NCBI RefSeq assembly: GCF_025460805.1
Contig: NZ_JAMXFJ010000008.1
Location: 1-64,000 of the forward strand
Reading direction: 5' to 3'
Source of the DNA: Microvirga sesbaniae
GTDB taxonomy: Bacteria; Pseudomonadota; Alphaproteobacteria; Rhizobiales; Beijerinckiaceae
Length of the DNA stretch: 64,000 nt
Of this stretch, positions 32,204 through 42,057 are shown piece by piece. The position numbers were made by a program, and so were the translations under genes. Positions within the stretch are counted from its first letter, which is position 1, and each line of letters opens with the position of its first letter. Below the pieces are notes generated by a model. The model saw nothing but the letters and a program-made list of their open reading frames with translations. It did not search any database and was not told where the DNA came from.

Positions 32204-32605
32204 ATGAAACGCCCGACCGACAGCCGCACTTTATGGATGGCCGCCGGCGTTGCGGCTGTCGCTGCCGCGGCAGGGCCCGCCGCAGCACAAGCGCAAGAGA
32301 TCCGCGGCGCAGTCACGTTCGAAGGAGGCGCGGCGATTCCGCAAGGCCGGCTCGAGATCTATCTCGAGGACCGGTCGATCCGGGACGAAGCGCGCCGTCG
32401 CGCGGCCGGAACGCGCATTCAGACCGACGGCACGTCGAGGACTCTCGCCTTTTCGTTTTCGGCGCCGGCTAACCTGGCTCCTTCGCCCACGCTGCAGATC
32501 GTTGCACGCCTGGAGCGTGCGGATGGATGGCTGCTCGCGCGGGGCAGCGCACCGTTCAAGGCCGGCCCGCCTGTCCCTGTCACGCTCAACGCCGCTACCT
32601 ACTGA
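32204..32605 (+). CDS. Small exported protein, YbaY/YscW-like beta domain
   Basis: This 133-residue protein has a signal peptide ending near AAAQAQ (about residue 31). The mature part (IRGAVTFEGGAAIPQGRLEIYLEDRSIRDEA) resembles the YbaY/YscW type of lipoprotein-like beta domain, but no lipobox Cys is seen. ATG 32204 (MKRPTDSRT) has GGAG eight bases upstream. It follows the serralysin; a role as a periplasmic partner or inhibitor is possible but not shown. Serralysin inhibitors of the Inh family have a similar size, but no Inh signature is clear. Confidence 0.6.
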   Translation: MKRPTDSRTLWMAAGVAAVAAAAGPAAAQAQEIRGAVTFEGGAAIPQGRLEIYLEDRSIRDEARRRAAGTRIQTDGTSRTLAFSFSAPANLAPSPTLQIVARLERADGWLLARGSAPFKAGPPVPVTLNAATY

Positions 32606-32748
32606 AGCGCTGCGGGCTGGAGTGACGCCCGAAGCATTGCAGGCCCGCCTGGAGACCGCCTGGAGCCCCGGCGTCCCTCACGCCCTGCAGAGAGACCATC
32701 TCCGCCCCGTCGTTCGTGTCGCCAACGGCGTGCGAGGGTGGATCGTCG

Positions 32749-34263
32749 CTACTCGATGATCCTCCAGCGGCGTCCGTCGCGGGCCAGCAGGAACCCTGCC
32801 TCCTCCGGCCCTGACGAGCCCGCAGGGTAGTATTCAAGCCCCCTGGCCCCTGCTTTCGCCCAAGCATCGAGAAACGGCTGGACGATGGCCCAGCCCGCTT
32901 CGACTCCATCGGCCCTTTGAAAATGCAGGGCGTCGCCCGTCATGCAGTCGTAGATCAGGGTCTCGTATCCGGTGCTCGGAGCGACATCGAAGTGATCCTT
33001 GTACTTGAACGTCATATCGACGCTCTCCGCCGCGAGCACAGGTCCCGGCACCTTCGCGTTGAAGCGCAATGTGATCCCTTCGTTGGGCTGAATGCGCAGG
33101 ACGAGGAAGTTCTGCCCCAGCCGATCGACGGAGGTCTGCTCGAACATCGAGATCGGCGCCTGCTTGAACTTGATCGCCACCTCCGTCCGGCGGGCCGTGA
33201 GGGCCTTGCCGGTTCTCAGGTAGAACGGCACCCCGGCCCATCGCCAGTTATCGATCTCAAGCCGGAGAGCCGCGTATGTTTCCGTGGTGCTGCCGGGCGC
33301 CACGTGCTCGGCGTCCCGGTAGGCCACCACGGCTTCGTCATTGACGCGGCCGGCGCGGTACTGACCGCGCACCGAGTTTGCGAGCGCTTCGGCCTCGCTC
33401 GGGATCCTGATGGCCGCCAGGGCTTCAGCTTTCGCATTGCGGACGCGCTCCGCCTCGAACCGGGCCGGCGGCTCCATGGCGATCAGCGCCAGCAACTGGA
33501 ACAGGTGGTTGGGCACCATGTCCCGCAAGGCTCCCGTCCTGTCGTAGAAGCGCCCTCGCCTCTCGACATTGACGGTTTCGGCCACCGTAATCTGCACATG
33601 ATCGATGTGATCCCGATTCCATATCGGCTCGAACAGCCCGTTGGCAAAGCGAAGAAGCAGGATGTTCTGGACCGTCTCTTTGCCGAGATAGTGGTCGATG
33701 CGGTAGATCTGATCTTCCGCGAGCACCTCCAGAAGGGCTCGATTGAGAGCCCGGGCCGAGGCCAGGTCCGTCCCGAAGGGCTTCTCGACGACGACCCGGC
33801 GCCACGGAGTGCCTGAGGGGCCCTCGTCGGACAGACCGGCCCTTGCCAGCTGGCGCGCAATCGGCTCGAACGTATCCGGCGGCATGGCCAGGTAGAACAG
33901 GCGATTGCCGCCCGTGCCTGCCGTTGCCTCAAGCTCCTCCAAGACCGCCTTGAGTTGGAGAAAGGTCTCGCCGTCGTCGATGCTGCCGGACACGTAGGCG
34001 GCATGAGCGACAAGCCTTTGGGCCAAGTCGGGGTCCACCTCACGGGTGGCATGCGCCTTCAACGCCGTCAGAAGATCCTCCCGGAACTCGTGGGCCGTTC
34101 GGGCGCTGCGGGCAACGCCCACGATGGCAAAGCGCTCCGGGAGGAGGCCAGTGGCGGCGAGATTGTAGAGAGCCGGCAGGAGCAAGCGGCTTGTCAGATC
34201 CCCGGAGGCGCCGAAGATCACGAAACAGCACGGGTCGGCGGCCGGTGCGTGAGACTGCGTCAT
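32749..34263 (-). CDS. zwf: Glucose-6-phosphate dehydrogenase
   Basis: This 504-residue cytosolic enzyme oxidises glucose 6-phosphate to 6-phosphogluconolactone with NADP+ or NAD+. The coenzyme loop is GASGDLT (18-24), and the catalytic/substrate signature is RIDHYLGKE near residue 190, with His of the family. KPFGTDL and LRTGKAL are also conserved. It starts by overlapping gnd through ATGA. No pgl or edd gene is present beside it. Confidence 0.95.
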   Translation of the reverse strand: MTQSHAPAADPCCFVIFGASGDLTSRLLLPALYNLAATGLLPERFAIVGVARSARTAHEFREDLLTALKAHATREVDPDLAQRLVAHAAYVSGSIDDGETFLQLKAVLEELEATAGTGGNRLFYLAMPPDTFEPIARQLARAGLSDEGPSGTPWRRVVVEKPFGTDLASARALNRALLEVLAEDQIYRIDHYLGKETVQNILLLRFANGLFEPIWNRDHIDHVQITVAETVNVERRGRFYDRTGALRDMVPNHLFQLLALIAMEPPARFEAERVRNAKAEALAAIRIPSEAEALANSVRGQYRAGRVNDEAVVAYRDAEHVAPGSTTETYAALRLEIDNWRWAGVPFYLRTGKALTARRTEVAIKFKQAPISMFEQTSVDRLGQNFLVLRIQPNEGITLRFNAKVPGPVLAAESVDMTFKYKDHFDVAPSTGYETLIYDCMTGDALHFQRADGVEAGWAIVQPFLDAWAKAGARGLEYYPAGSSGPEEAGFLLARDGRRWRIIE

Positions 34264-35255
34264 GCCTTTTCTCCCTCCGGCCTCTTCGCCTCGATGTGAC
34301 CGCCGAAACCCTTGCGCATGGCCGAGAGGATCTTCTCGGCAAAGGTGTGCTCCTGGCGCGATCGGAACCGGGCGTAGAGGGCGGCTGTCAGAACCTCGGC
34401 CGGGACCGCTTCGTCGATGGCAGCCTGGACGGTCCAGCGCCCCTCGCCGGAATCCTCGACATATCCCGAATAGGTGCTGAGGTGCTCGTCTGCGGACAGG
34501 GCGGTGGCGGTGAGATCAAGCAGCCAGGATGTGATCACGCTTCCCCTGCGCCACACTTCGGCGATGTCGGCGACCTTGAAGTCGAAGCGATGCTCGGGAG
34601 GCAAAGCTGGGCTCGATGCGTTGCGCAGGATATCGAAGCCTTCGGCATAGGCCTGCATCAGGCCGTACTCGATGCCGTTATGGATCATCTTGACGAAGTG
34701 CCCGGCGCCGTTCGGCCCGGCATGGAGATAGCCCTGCTCTGCCCGCGGATCTCCGCCCTCCCGTCCCGGGGTGACCGGCAGATCGCCACGCCCAGGCGCC
34801 AAGGCGGCGAAGATCGGATCCAGGCGCTCGACCGCCTCGGGCTCACCCCCGATCATCAGGCAGTATCCACGCTCGAGCCCCCACACCCCGCCGCTGGTGC
34901 CCACATCGATATAGTGGAGGGCGCGGCTGCGGAGCTGGCCGGCTCGCCGAACATCGTCCTGCCAGAAGGAATTGCCGCCATCGATAATGGTGTCGCCCGC
35001 CTCGAGCAGTCCGGCAAGCTGCTGGACCGTCTCTTCGGTCACCCTGCCGGCGGGCAGCATGAGCCAGACGGTCCGTGGCGCCTCCAGCTTCGCCACGAGA
35101 TCCTCCAGGGTCTCGGCTCCCGCAGCGCCCTCACGGACCAGACCGCGGACGGCTTCCGGGTCGCGGTCATACACGACGCCCGCGTGTCCTGCCTGCATGA
35201 GACGGCGAACGATGTTGCCGCCCATGCGGCCGAGGCCAACCATTCCCAGTTGCAT
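34260..35255 (-). CDS. gnd: 6-phosphogluconate dehydrogenase, short (GntZ/YqeC) type
   Basis: This 331-residue enzyme decarboxylates 6-phosphogluconate to ribulose 5-phosphate. GLGRMGGN forms the Rossmann loop; [11 protein letters not shown] and the catalytic region [17 protein letters not shown] are present. The length matches the short form that often prefers NAD+, rather than the 470-residue type. It lies directly upstream of zwf, forming an oxidative pentose-phosphate pair. Confidence 0.93.
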   Translation of the reverse strand: MQLGMVGLGRMGGNIVRRLMQAGHAGVVYDRDPEAVRGLVREGAAGAETLEDLVAKLEAPRTVWLMLPAGRVTEETVQQLAGLLEAGDTIIDGGNSFWQDDVRRAGQLRSRALHYIDVGTSGGVWGLERGYCLMIGGEPEAVERLDPIFAALAPGRGDLPVTPGREGGDPRAEQGYLHAGPNGAGHFVKMIHNGIEYGLMQAYAEGFDILRNASSPALPPEHRFDFKVADIAEVWRRGSVITSWLLDLTATALSADEHLSTYSGYVEDSGEGRWTVQAAIDEAVPAEVLTAALYARFRSRQEHTFAEKILSAMRKGFGGHIEAKRPEGEKA

Positions 35256-35542
35256 CTTCAGTCTCCAGCTCTGTGTCTAAGCCGCAATGGTCGGCGCTGA
35301 TGTCTCCGGTGCGCGGGACAGGTGGCAAAGCAGATGGACCGGCACCTGTCGGCCTCGCTCAAGACTTAGGATCATCAGCCGGATCGTCCATATACGACGG
35401 CCCACGGAGGGTATGGACCCCGTGATGCGACTGACACCGTCACGAGCGAACGGGACGGGAGCAGGTCCGCCCATCCGGGGAACCGTCTCTCGCCACGAGG
35501 AAACGTCGTCGTGCGTCGTACTCAGACCAAGGCGCCGCATCG

Positions 35543-36451
35543 TCAGTGATCGGCCCCGAGGGCTTCTCTGGGAAAGCCTGCCGCCAGGTGGTCGATGAGG
35601 GTTCGAACAGCCGGGGGCAGCCCGCGCCGGGTCGTGAACACCAGGTGAACGATCCCCTGCTGCCCTCTCCAATCTCGCAAGACATGCACGAGCTGGCCGC
35701 GAGCAAGGTGTTCCGCGCACACGTGGTCTGGCAGGAGCGCGATCCCCAACCCATGGGCTGCCGCGTCCCGGACCGCCGCGAAGTCCCCGCAGGTCATGCG
35801 CGGCTCGTGCCGCAGCACATGGACGGCACCATCATCGCGTTCCAGCGTCCACTCGATCTCTCCAGGGTCGTCGCTCGTTCCGAGCGTGGGGAGGGCCGCG
35901 AGCGATGGAATGTCCGCACGGAGCCGACTGGCGAGCTGAGGGCTGGCCACGAGGATGCGGCGGGAGGTGCCCAGCGAACGCATGGTCAGCGCCGCGTCGC
36001 TCGTCAGGGCGGTTCGCACCCGCAGAGCGACGTCGATCCGTTCGCCGATGAGATCGACCGGGCGATCGACTGCGAGAAGCTGCAGCTTCACCTTCGGGTA
36101 GCGCGTCAGGAAGCTTTGGATCGTCCCGGAGATGACTTCGACGAGGCCGGTCGGACAACTCATCCGGATGCGTCCATGCGGCTCCGCCTTGGCCTCGGCG
36201 ACCAGGGCCTCGGCCTGCTCGGCCTCCAGGAGCAGGGTGCGACACCGTTCATAGAAGGCCTGCCCCACCTCTGTCACCCGGAACCGGCGGCTCGAGCGCT
36301 CGATGAGCCGAACGCCCAATCGGGCCTCGAGCCCGGCAATACGGCGGCTGAGCTTCGATTTCGGCTCCTTCAGCGCCCGACCTGCGGCGGCAAAGCCGCC
36401 ATGAGCCACAACTTCGGCAAAGTAGGCGTAATCGTTGAGATCTTTCCGCAT
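35543..36451 (-). CDS. LysR-type regulator, divergent from SDR gene
   Basis: This 302-residue protein has a winged helix with DLNDYAYFAEVVAHGGFAAAGRALKEPKSKLSRRIAGLE and a LysR substrate domain. The helix-turn-helix is canonical. I chose ATG 36451 (MRKDLNDYAYF); a start five codons upstream is possible. It is divergent from an SDR, the usual arrangement for LysR control of a short reductase. The ligand is unknown. Confidence 0.9.
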   Translation of the reverse strand: MRKDLNDYAYFAEVVAHGGFAAAGRALKEPKSKLSRRIAGLEARLGVRLIERSSRRFRVTEVGQAFYERCRTLLLEAEQAEALVAEAKAEPHGRIRMSCPTGLVEVISGTIQSFLTRYPKVKLQLLAVDRPVDLIGERIDVALRVRTALTSDAALTMRSLGTSRRILVASPQLASRLRADIPSLAALPTLGTSDDPGEIEWTLERDDGAVHVLRHEPRMTCGDFAAVRDAAAHGLGIALLPDHVCAEHLARGQLVHVLRDWRGQQGIVHLVFTTRRGLPPAVRTLIDHLAAGFPREALGADH

Positions 36452-36455
36452 CAGC

Positions 36456-36485
36456 GTTCCTCTCATGGAACGCTATGTGCCATAG
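36456..36485. promoter_or_regulatory. Candidate LysR operator palindromes
   Basis: Two small dyads lie upstream of the LysR start: GTTCC-N6-GGAAC (36456-36471) and CTATG-TGC-CATAG (36473-36485). The second has the T-N11-A form used by LysR proteins. They sit in the divergent promoter region of the LysR and SDR genes. Assignment is by position and symmetry only. Confidence 0.45.
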
Positions 36486-36550
36486 AACCGGTCTGTTCGC
36501 ATCATCGTTCTCGTCACATCTCTGTCGACAGGGGCCAATCACGGCCAAGC

Positions 36551-37315
36551 ATGGAGAAGACAGTGACGAACAGGTTCGACAACAAGGTCGTGGTGGTCAC
36601 CGGCGGGACGAGCGGAATCGGGTTGGCGACAGCAAAAGCGTTTTCGGCCGAAGGCGCTTGGGTATTCATCACCGGGCGCCGGCAGGAGGCGCTCGACGAG
36701 GCCGTGAGAACAATCGGCGGCCATGTGACGGGAATCCGGGGAGACATGAGCCGGCTGGCCGATGTCGACCGGCTCTACGATGCGGTTCAGCAGAAGCACG
36801 GGCAGATCGACGTCGTCTTCGCCAATGCGGGCGGTGGCGAGTTCGCTCCCCTCGGCTCGATCACCGAGGAGCATTATGAGCGCACCTTCGACACGAATGT
36901 GAAAGGCGTGCTGTTCACGGTTCAGAAGGCGCTGCCCCTTCTGAAGGACGGTGGGTCGGTCGTTCTCACCTCGTCGACGACCAGCATTTCCGGCACGCCG
37001 GGGTTCAGCGTCTATTCGGCGTCCAAGGCGGCGGTGCGCAACTTCGCCCGCACCTGGATCCTCGACCTGAAGGACCGTCACATCCGGGTGAATGCGGTCA
37101 GCCCAGGTGTCACCGAGACCGCGGGCCTGAACGAACTCTTCGGCGGCGGCGACCAGGCACAGCGGACCAAGGACTATCTCGCCGGCCTCATCCCGGCCGG
37201 GAGGATCGGTCAGCCTGATGAGATCGCCAGGGCCGTGCTGTTTCTCGCCTCGGACGAGGCCAGCTTCGTCAATGGCATCGAGCTCTTCGTCGATGGTGGT
37301 CAGGTTCAAATCTGA
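36551..37315 (+). CDS. Short-chain dehydrogenase/reductase
   Basis: This 254-residue classical SDR has the NAD(P) loop TGGTSGIG, an NAG motif as NAGGG, and the catalytic YxxxK (YSASKAA) with Ser in TSSTTSISG. FVNGIELFVDGG ends the protein in the usual way. ATG 36551 begins MEKTVTNRF. It is divergent from the LysR gene and is probably its target. Substrate is not predictable from the motifs. Confidence 0.9.
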   Translation: MEKTVTNRFDNKVVVVTGGTSGIGLATAKAFSAEGAWVFITGRRQEALDEAVRTIGGHVTGIRGDMSRLADVDRLYDAVQQKHGQIDVVFANAGGGEFAPLGSITEEHYERTFDTNVKGVLFTVQKALPLLKDGGSVVLTSSTTSISGTPGFSVYSASKAAVRNFARTWILDLKDRHIRVNAVSPGVTETAGLNELFGGGDQAQRTKDYLAGLIPAGRIGQPDEIARAVLFLASDEASFVNGIELFVDGGQVQI

Positions 37316-37471
37316 CGTTCCCCGCGGGCGAACGGCCCGATTCCGAACCGGAGCGGCCGAGGCCACCGAAGGCCCCGGCCCTCCTGGCGCACCCCTCGCC
37401 CGGTCTCGCTGATCCGGCGGCGCTGGGCTCGCGGGGGAAGCCCCTGCACGAACACCCTATCGACCTGCTGG

Positions 37472-37561
37472 CGCATCGGACGGACCCAGCGGGCCGCGCT
37501 CAACGATGCGCCGGCCAAGAGTGGAGCATCGGAATCGATCCCAAAAGTGGGTCCGATGCTC
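37472..37561. repeat. Family B repeat between SDR and luciferase-like genes
   Basis: The unit begins GCATCGGACGGACCCAGCGG and ends CCGATGCTC-TA (TA 37562-37563). It contains AAGAGTGGAGCATCGGAATC, as in the copies at 11070 and 14868. It lies upstream of the 37605 gene and may separate transcripts. The 37316-37471 stretch has nothing clear. Confidence 0.7.
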
Positions 37562-37604
37562 TATCGTGGCGAATCGATCGAACGCATTCGTACAGGACTG
37601 CATC

Positions 37605-38621
37605 ATGAAGAAGATCGGATTCCTCTCGTTCGGGCACTGGTCGCCCTCGCCGCAGTCACAGACGCGTTCGGCCCGCGATACGCTCCTCCAGTCCATCGAT
37701 CTTGCCGTGGCGGCCGAGGAGCTTGGCGCGGATGGCGCATATTTCCGCGTCCATCACTTCGCACGCCAGCTCGCCTCGCCGTTCCCGCTGCTGGCGGCGA
37801 TCGGCGCCAGGACGAAACGGATCGAGATCGGCACCGCCGTGATCGACATGCGCTACGAGAACCCTCTCTACATGGCCGAGGATGCAGGTGCCGCCGATCT
37901 GATCAGCGGCGGGCGTCTGCAGCTCGGCATCAGCCGCGGCTCGCCCGAGCAGGTGATCGATGGCTGGCGGTATTTCGGATACGCGCCCGAAGAAGGTCAA
38001 AGCGATGCCGACATGGCCCGCCACCATACGGAGGTGCTCCTGAACGTTCTCAAAGGGGAAGGCTTCGCCGAGCCGAACCCGAGGCCGATGTTCCCGAACC
38101 CTCCTGGCCTGCTGCGTCTCGAGCCGCATTCGGAGGGCCTGCGCGAGCGCATCTGGTGGGGATCCGCTTCGAACGCCACCGCGATGTGGGCCGCGCAGCA
38201 GGGCATGAATCTCCAGAGTTCGACCCTGAAGGAGGACGAGACAGGCGAGCCCTTCCACGTTCAGCAGGCCAAGCAGATCCGCCGCTACAGGCAAGCATGG
38301 GTGGAGGCGGGGCACGCCCGCGAGCCTCGCGTGTCCGTCTCGCGCTCGATCTTCGCACTCGTGAACGATCGCGATCGAGCTTACTTCGGGCGCGGCAAGG
38401 ACAGCGACCAGATCGGCGTCATCGACGACATGCGGGCGATCTTCGGCCGCTCCTATGCGGCCGAGCCGGACAGGCTCGTGGAGGAGCTCAAGGCCGATGA
38501 AGCCATTGCCGAGGCCGACACGCTCCTTCTGACGGTGCCGAACCAGCTCGGCGTCGACTACAACGCCCATGTCATCGAGGCCATCCTGAAGCACGTCGCT
38601 CCGGCGCTGGACTGGCGATGA
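37605..38621 (+). CDS. LLM-class flavin-dependent monooxygenase
   Basis: This 338-residue protein is a luciferase-like TIM barrel: IDLAVAAEELGADGAYFRVHHF, RTKRIEIGTAVIDMRYENPLYMAEDAGAADLISGGRLQLGISRGSPEQ. These are features of FMN-dependent bacterial luciferase relatives that use FMNH2 and oxygen. The start ATG 37605 (MKKIGFLSFGHW) is family-typical. The upstream in-frame codons belong to repeat B. A reductase partner is not adjacent. Confidence 0.88.
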   Translation: MKKIGFLSFGHWSPSPQSQTRSARDTLLQSIDLAVAAEELGADGAYFRVHHFARQLASPFPLLAAIGARTKRIEIGTAVIDMRYENPLYMAEDAGAADLISGGRLQLGISRGSPEQVIDGWRYFGYAPEEGQSDADMARHHTEVLLNVLKGEGFAEPNPRPMFPNPPGLLRLEPHSEGLRERIWWGSASNATAMWAAQQGMNLQSSTLKEDETGEPFHVQQAKQIRRYRQAWVEAGHAREPRVSVSRSIFALVNDRDRAYFGRGKDSDQIGVIDDMRAIFGRSYAAEPDRLVEELKADEAIAEADTLLLTVPNQLGVDYNAHVIEAILKHVAPALDWR

Positions 38622-38715
38622 CACCCGGCTTGCCCCGGCACCTCGATCGCCGTCTCACCGCTTGAATGACAAGGAATCCGACAGGGCGACGGGGATGATC
38701 GCCAGGGCCCTGTCC

Positions 38716-39615
38716 TCACGCCCTGTTGGCATTCTTCAGCCAGCGCTCGGCCGGTGTCGCCAGCACGGTGGTGAGAACCACGATCGCCGCGCCGGCACAC
38801 ATGGACAGGGACGGGATCTCGCCGAAGTAGAGCCATCCCGCGAATCCGGAGAAGAGGATCGACAGATAGCCGATGGGCGCCAGGAGGCGAGCCTCCTGCT
38901 TTTGATAGGCCTGCAGCCAGCAATATTGACCCAGCTGCGCCAGGACGCCGACGAGGATGATATCCGGTGCTTCGCTCCATGGGATCGGCACCCAGACGAG
39001 TGCGGCTGGGATCGCCGTCAGGAGCGTCAGGCCGACCGTGTAGAAGAGCATCAGGACGACGGTGTCCTGGCCGGCAAGACGCCTCGTCTGGATGACCGCG
39101 AGGGAGCCGAAGAATACGGATCCGAAAGCGGCGAGCAGGCCGATGTTCCACGGGATCGCGTCGGGCCGCACCATGACGATGACCCCGAGGAATCCGAGTG
39201 CCGTGAAAGCGTAGCGTGTCCGGCTCACGCGCTCTCCCAGCATGACGGCTGCCATCGCCAGAAGCACGAGAGGCCTCGTGAAGCCGATCGCGGTCACCAA
39301 CGCCAGCGGCAAGGCCGCGAAGGCCGCGAAATTCAGGGTGAGAGCCGCCGAATTGAAGGCTACGCGAGCGAGATGGCCGCGAATGTTCGAAAGGTCGGTC
39401 AGCTTCCCGCGGTGGCGCCAGACCAGCGGCGTCACCGATAGGAATCCCACCAGCGAGCGCAGGAAAACGAGTTGGACCGCCGGATAGGTCTCGCCCTCGG
39501 CCTTGACGATGGCCTGCATGGTCGTGACCAGCGCCATGTCGAGCAGGAGCCATCCTGCGCTGATCCACAGCGGAACAGGAGGCGGGCTCGACCTGCCTTC
39601 CGACTCGGCTGCCAT
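38716..39615 (-). CDS. EamA/DMT-family transporter
   Basis: This 299-residue protein has ten predicted helices in two EamA halves (about 20-150 and 160-290). LFSGFAGWLYFGEIPSLSMCAGAAIVV is a typical second-half end. It starts 6 bases after the PIG-L gene and so belongs to the ROK/PIG-L operon. Family members export amino acids or other metabolites, or import some. No specificity can be read. Confidence 0.88.
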   Translation of the reverse strand: MAAESEGRSSPPPVPLWISAGWLLLDMALVTTMQAIVKAEGETYPAVQLVFLRSLVGFLSVTPLVWRHRGKLTDLSNIRGHLARVAFNSAALTLNFAAFAALPLALVTAIGFTRPLVLLAMAAVMLGERVSRTRYAFTALGFLGVIVMVRPDAIPWNIGLLAAFGSVFFGSLAVIQTRRLAGQDTVVLMLFYTVGLTLLTAIPAALVWVPIPWSEAPDIILVGVLAQLGQYCWLQAYQKQEARLLAPIGYLSILFSGFAGWLYFGEIPSLSMCAGAAIVVLTTVLATPAERWLKNANRA

Positions 39616-39621
39616 GTCCTC

Positions 39622-42057
39622 TCAGGCTGGTTGAACGAGGTTCGCCAGGAGGCGGAAGGCCCCCGGAACGAGCCTGTCGAGCTGATGGTGCAACACCAGC
39701 GCCACATGGGTGTGCCGCCCTCGGCCGACGGGAGCCGAGATCAGAGAACCCATGAGCGGGCTCTCGCCGGGATCGTGAAGTGACAGAAGCTCTTCATAGG
39801 CCGGGTCGTAATCGGCGGCGAAGTAGAGACCTCTCTCCTTGTCCCAGCCCTGCCAATCCTTCGGCTCGATTCTGTTCGGGGCCGAGAGCAGGCGATGAGC
39901 CGGTCGCAGCACTGTCACGGGGGCGGCAGGGTCCGTCACGCGCCACCGCAGGGACGGCGAGCCGATGGACAGGCGCCGGGGCGGTGTCCGATCCGGATCC
40001 CAGCCATCCGTCGGGCGATGGTAGAGCGTCACGAGATGACCGCCCTCCTCCACGAACCGATGCAGTCGCGCGGTCGCGGACTGAAGGTCGCGCCTCAACC
40101 CGAAAGCAAAGATGCCGATGACGATGGTGGTAAACTTCGAGAGAGAGCCGTCCTTCAGATCGGCTTCGGTCAGATCCGTCACATCGAGCCCGAGGAGGCG
40201 CAGATGCGGGCCGACATTGTCGCTTCCGCCGCCGACATAACCGACACGGGCGTCGTTCGGCAGTGCAAGGTCGAGGGTCAGAACCTTGAACTCCGCCGGT
40301 GCGACATATGCTGTCGGGCGGGTATGAGGATAGGCAATGGCTCTCACCGTGCTGGCAGGCCTGCCCTCGACGATTGGGATGAGACTCGCCAGACCGGGCT
40401 CCGCCCGATGGGGCGGCTCGATCATCCATTCTTCGTCCTGGCGCCGGATGCTCCAACCCGGCGGCACCTGCCAGTCCGCAGGGCTCGCTCCCGTCGTCCG
40501 CACCCGGATCCCGGAGACCGGGCTCAGGGAGTTCACCACCGCGAAACCTGGCTCGAGCGAGAGGGAATGAGATGGCCCGATCGTCAATGGCTCTTCGGTG
40601 TCCAGATCGATCCGGACGATGCGGTCATGGAGCTCGCCCGTGATGAGAATGCCGGCCTGACCATGACCGCCGAGAGGATCGAATGCTTCCGGATAGTTTG
40701 CCGTGTGAGGAGCCGTTTCAGGGATGCTGACCGCATAGCGGACGAACCCCGCATCGCGGGAGACTTCCGTCGCCCGGATCCCGGGCGGAACTCGCGGCGT
40801 GACGGAGAGCTTCGCGAGGCCGGGCGCATCGACGGCCACATCCAGGCCGATCTCGGCACCCGGATGAGCCGTTCCGCGAAAGATCGCTCTCGCGGCCTTC
40901 ACATGGGCTTCGAAGAGCGCGGCATCGATCTCCCGCACCTTTCGGTCGAGGCGGTGCCCCCATGGGTCGAGAGCAGGCCCGTCCATGCTGTTCCGCGTGT
41001 CCTCGATCAGCCTTGCCGCGTCACTCAGGGCCCTGCCGATTTTTGCACGATCAGGGAATGCGGCCAGCGCGGCATCGATGAGCTCCTGCGCTTCCCGCAG
41101 AGAGCCGCCATGCGTCTCCGTCAATCCCGGCAGGCGGCCGAGATCGCCAAGGCTTGCAGGCAGATGATCGCGGATATCCCGCTCTGCCCCCGGCGCGGCG
41201 CCGGCCTGGATCTTCAGGTGAAGCGCCCATTGATCGACCGGATTGTCCCGCCACACCCCCATTCCCTGGGACGCATGCGCGGCGCGGGACCACTCCCCGA
41301 GCTGGCGATAGGCCAAGCCGGTGACCGGATCGCCACCGGCGATCTCAACGCTGAGCGTTGCCGGCGGAGGCGGCACCTCATCGTCATAGGCGTAGCCCGC
41401 GCCCGACCATGCCGGAAGATAGAACTTGGAAACCCGCCAGGGTGCGAGGCCCTGTGCGGCGTGCTCGGGAAACGCCGCCGGGTCGGCGGCCAATGCCAGC
41501 GCCGCTTCGGCGGCACGCGTCATGGCCCGGTGATGGCCGTGCTGTCCGGGCACGTCCAGGAACGTCGGGATCACGATGTCGGGTCGAACCTGCCGATAGG
41601 CCCGGACGAGCCGTTCGACGATCCGCTCCTCGCCCCATCTCCGCAGGGTGTCGTCACCGTTCTTGGAGAACCCGAAATCGTGAACCGGATCGTCGGGCCC
41701 ATGACCCAGCCATGCCACGTCGGCATCGATGCGCCGCGCCGCCTCCTCCATCTCGGCCGTTCGGAGAACGCCAAGCGCTCCGCCTCGCTCCGGGCCGAGA
41801 GCGTTCTGCCCCCCCTCACCTCGCGTCGAGCACGCGACCACGATCCGCATGCCGTAGGCAAAGCGAAAGGCCGCCAGCATCCCGTTGATCTCGTCGTCCG
41901 GATGTGCGCCCGTGTTCATCACGGTGAGCACGGAGGGAAGCCGGCTCAGGGCCCGGTGCAGGCGAACGAGGGCCGGCTGGTGAACGGCACGGGCGAGACG
42001 GCGACGGTCATCCAGCAAGGGAGATCTCCTCGGTCGGTTGTTCACGTCGGGCGGCAT
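39622..42057 (-). CDS. PIG-L (LmbE) N-acetylglucosaminyl deacetylase-type enzyme, long form
   Basis: This 811-residue protein has the Zn motif AHPDDE (51-56) and GQHGHHRAM further on, giving the PIG-L metal and catalytic residues. Family members remove N-acetyl from GlcNAc-type glycosides (mycothiol, bacillithiol and related). A long C-terminal region (about 400-811) has beta domains and a GATase/ThuA-like fold (VGYVGGGSDNVGPHLRLLGLDV). Its start lies 50 bases inside the ROK gene. No signal peptide is seen. The substrate is probably linked to the nearby sugar importer. Confidence 0.82.
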   Translation of the reverse strand: MPPDVNNRPRRSPLLDDRRRLARAVHQPALVRLHRALSRLPSVLTVMNTGAHPDDEINGMLAAFRFAYGMRIVVACSTRGEGGQNALGPERGGALGVLRTAEMEEAARRIDADVAWLGHGPDDPVHDFGFSKNGDDTLRRWGEERIVERLVRAYRQVRPDIVIPTFLDVPGQHGHHRAMTRAAEAALALAADPAAFPEHAAQGLAPWRVSKFYLPAWSGAGYAYDDEVPPPPATLSVEIAGGDPVTGLAYRQLGEWSRAAHASQGMGVWRDNPVDQWALHLKIQAGAAPGAERDIRDHLPASLGDLGRLPGLTETHGGSLREAQELIDAALAAFPDRAKIGRALSDAARLIEDTRNSMDGPALDPWGHRLDRKVREIDAALFEAHVKAARAIFRGTAHPGAEIGLDVAVDAPGLAKLSVTPRVPPGIRATEVSRDAGFVRYAVSIPETAPHTANYPEAFDPLGGHGQAGILITGELHDRIVRIDLDTEEPLTIGPSHSLSLEPGFAVVNSLSPVSGIRVRTTGASPADWQVPPGWSIRRQDEEWMIEPPHRAEPGLASLIPIVEGRPASTVRAIAYPHTRPTAYVAPAEFKVLTLDLALPNDARVGYVGGGSDNVGPHLRLLGLDVTDLTEADLKDGSLSKFTTIVIGIFAFGLRRDLQSATARLHRFVEEGGHLVTLYHRPTDGWDPDRTPPRRLSIGSPSLRWRVTDPAAPVTVLRPAHRLLSAPNRIEPKDWQGWDKERGLYFAADYDPAYEELLSLHDPGESPLMGSLISAPVGRGRHTHVALVLHHQLDRLVPGAFRLLANLVQPA

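Noticed and set aside
32204-32605. Inh-type serralysin inhibitor
   Set aside because: Size and position fit, but I see no Inh signature; kept as an exported protein of uncertain role.
35277-35720. Frames overlapping the 3' end of the LysR gene and the gap after gnd
   Set aside because: Antisense or out-of-frame to LysR, no ribosome site and no family.
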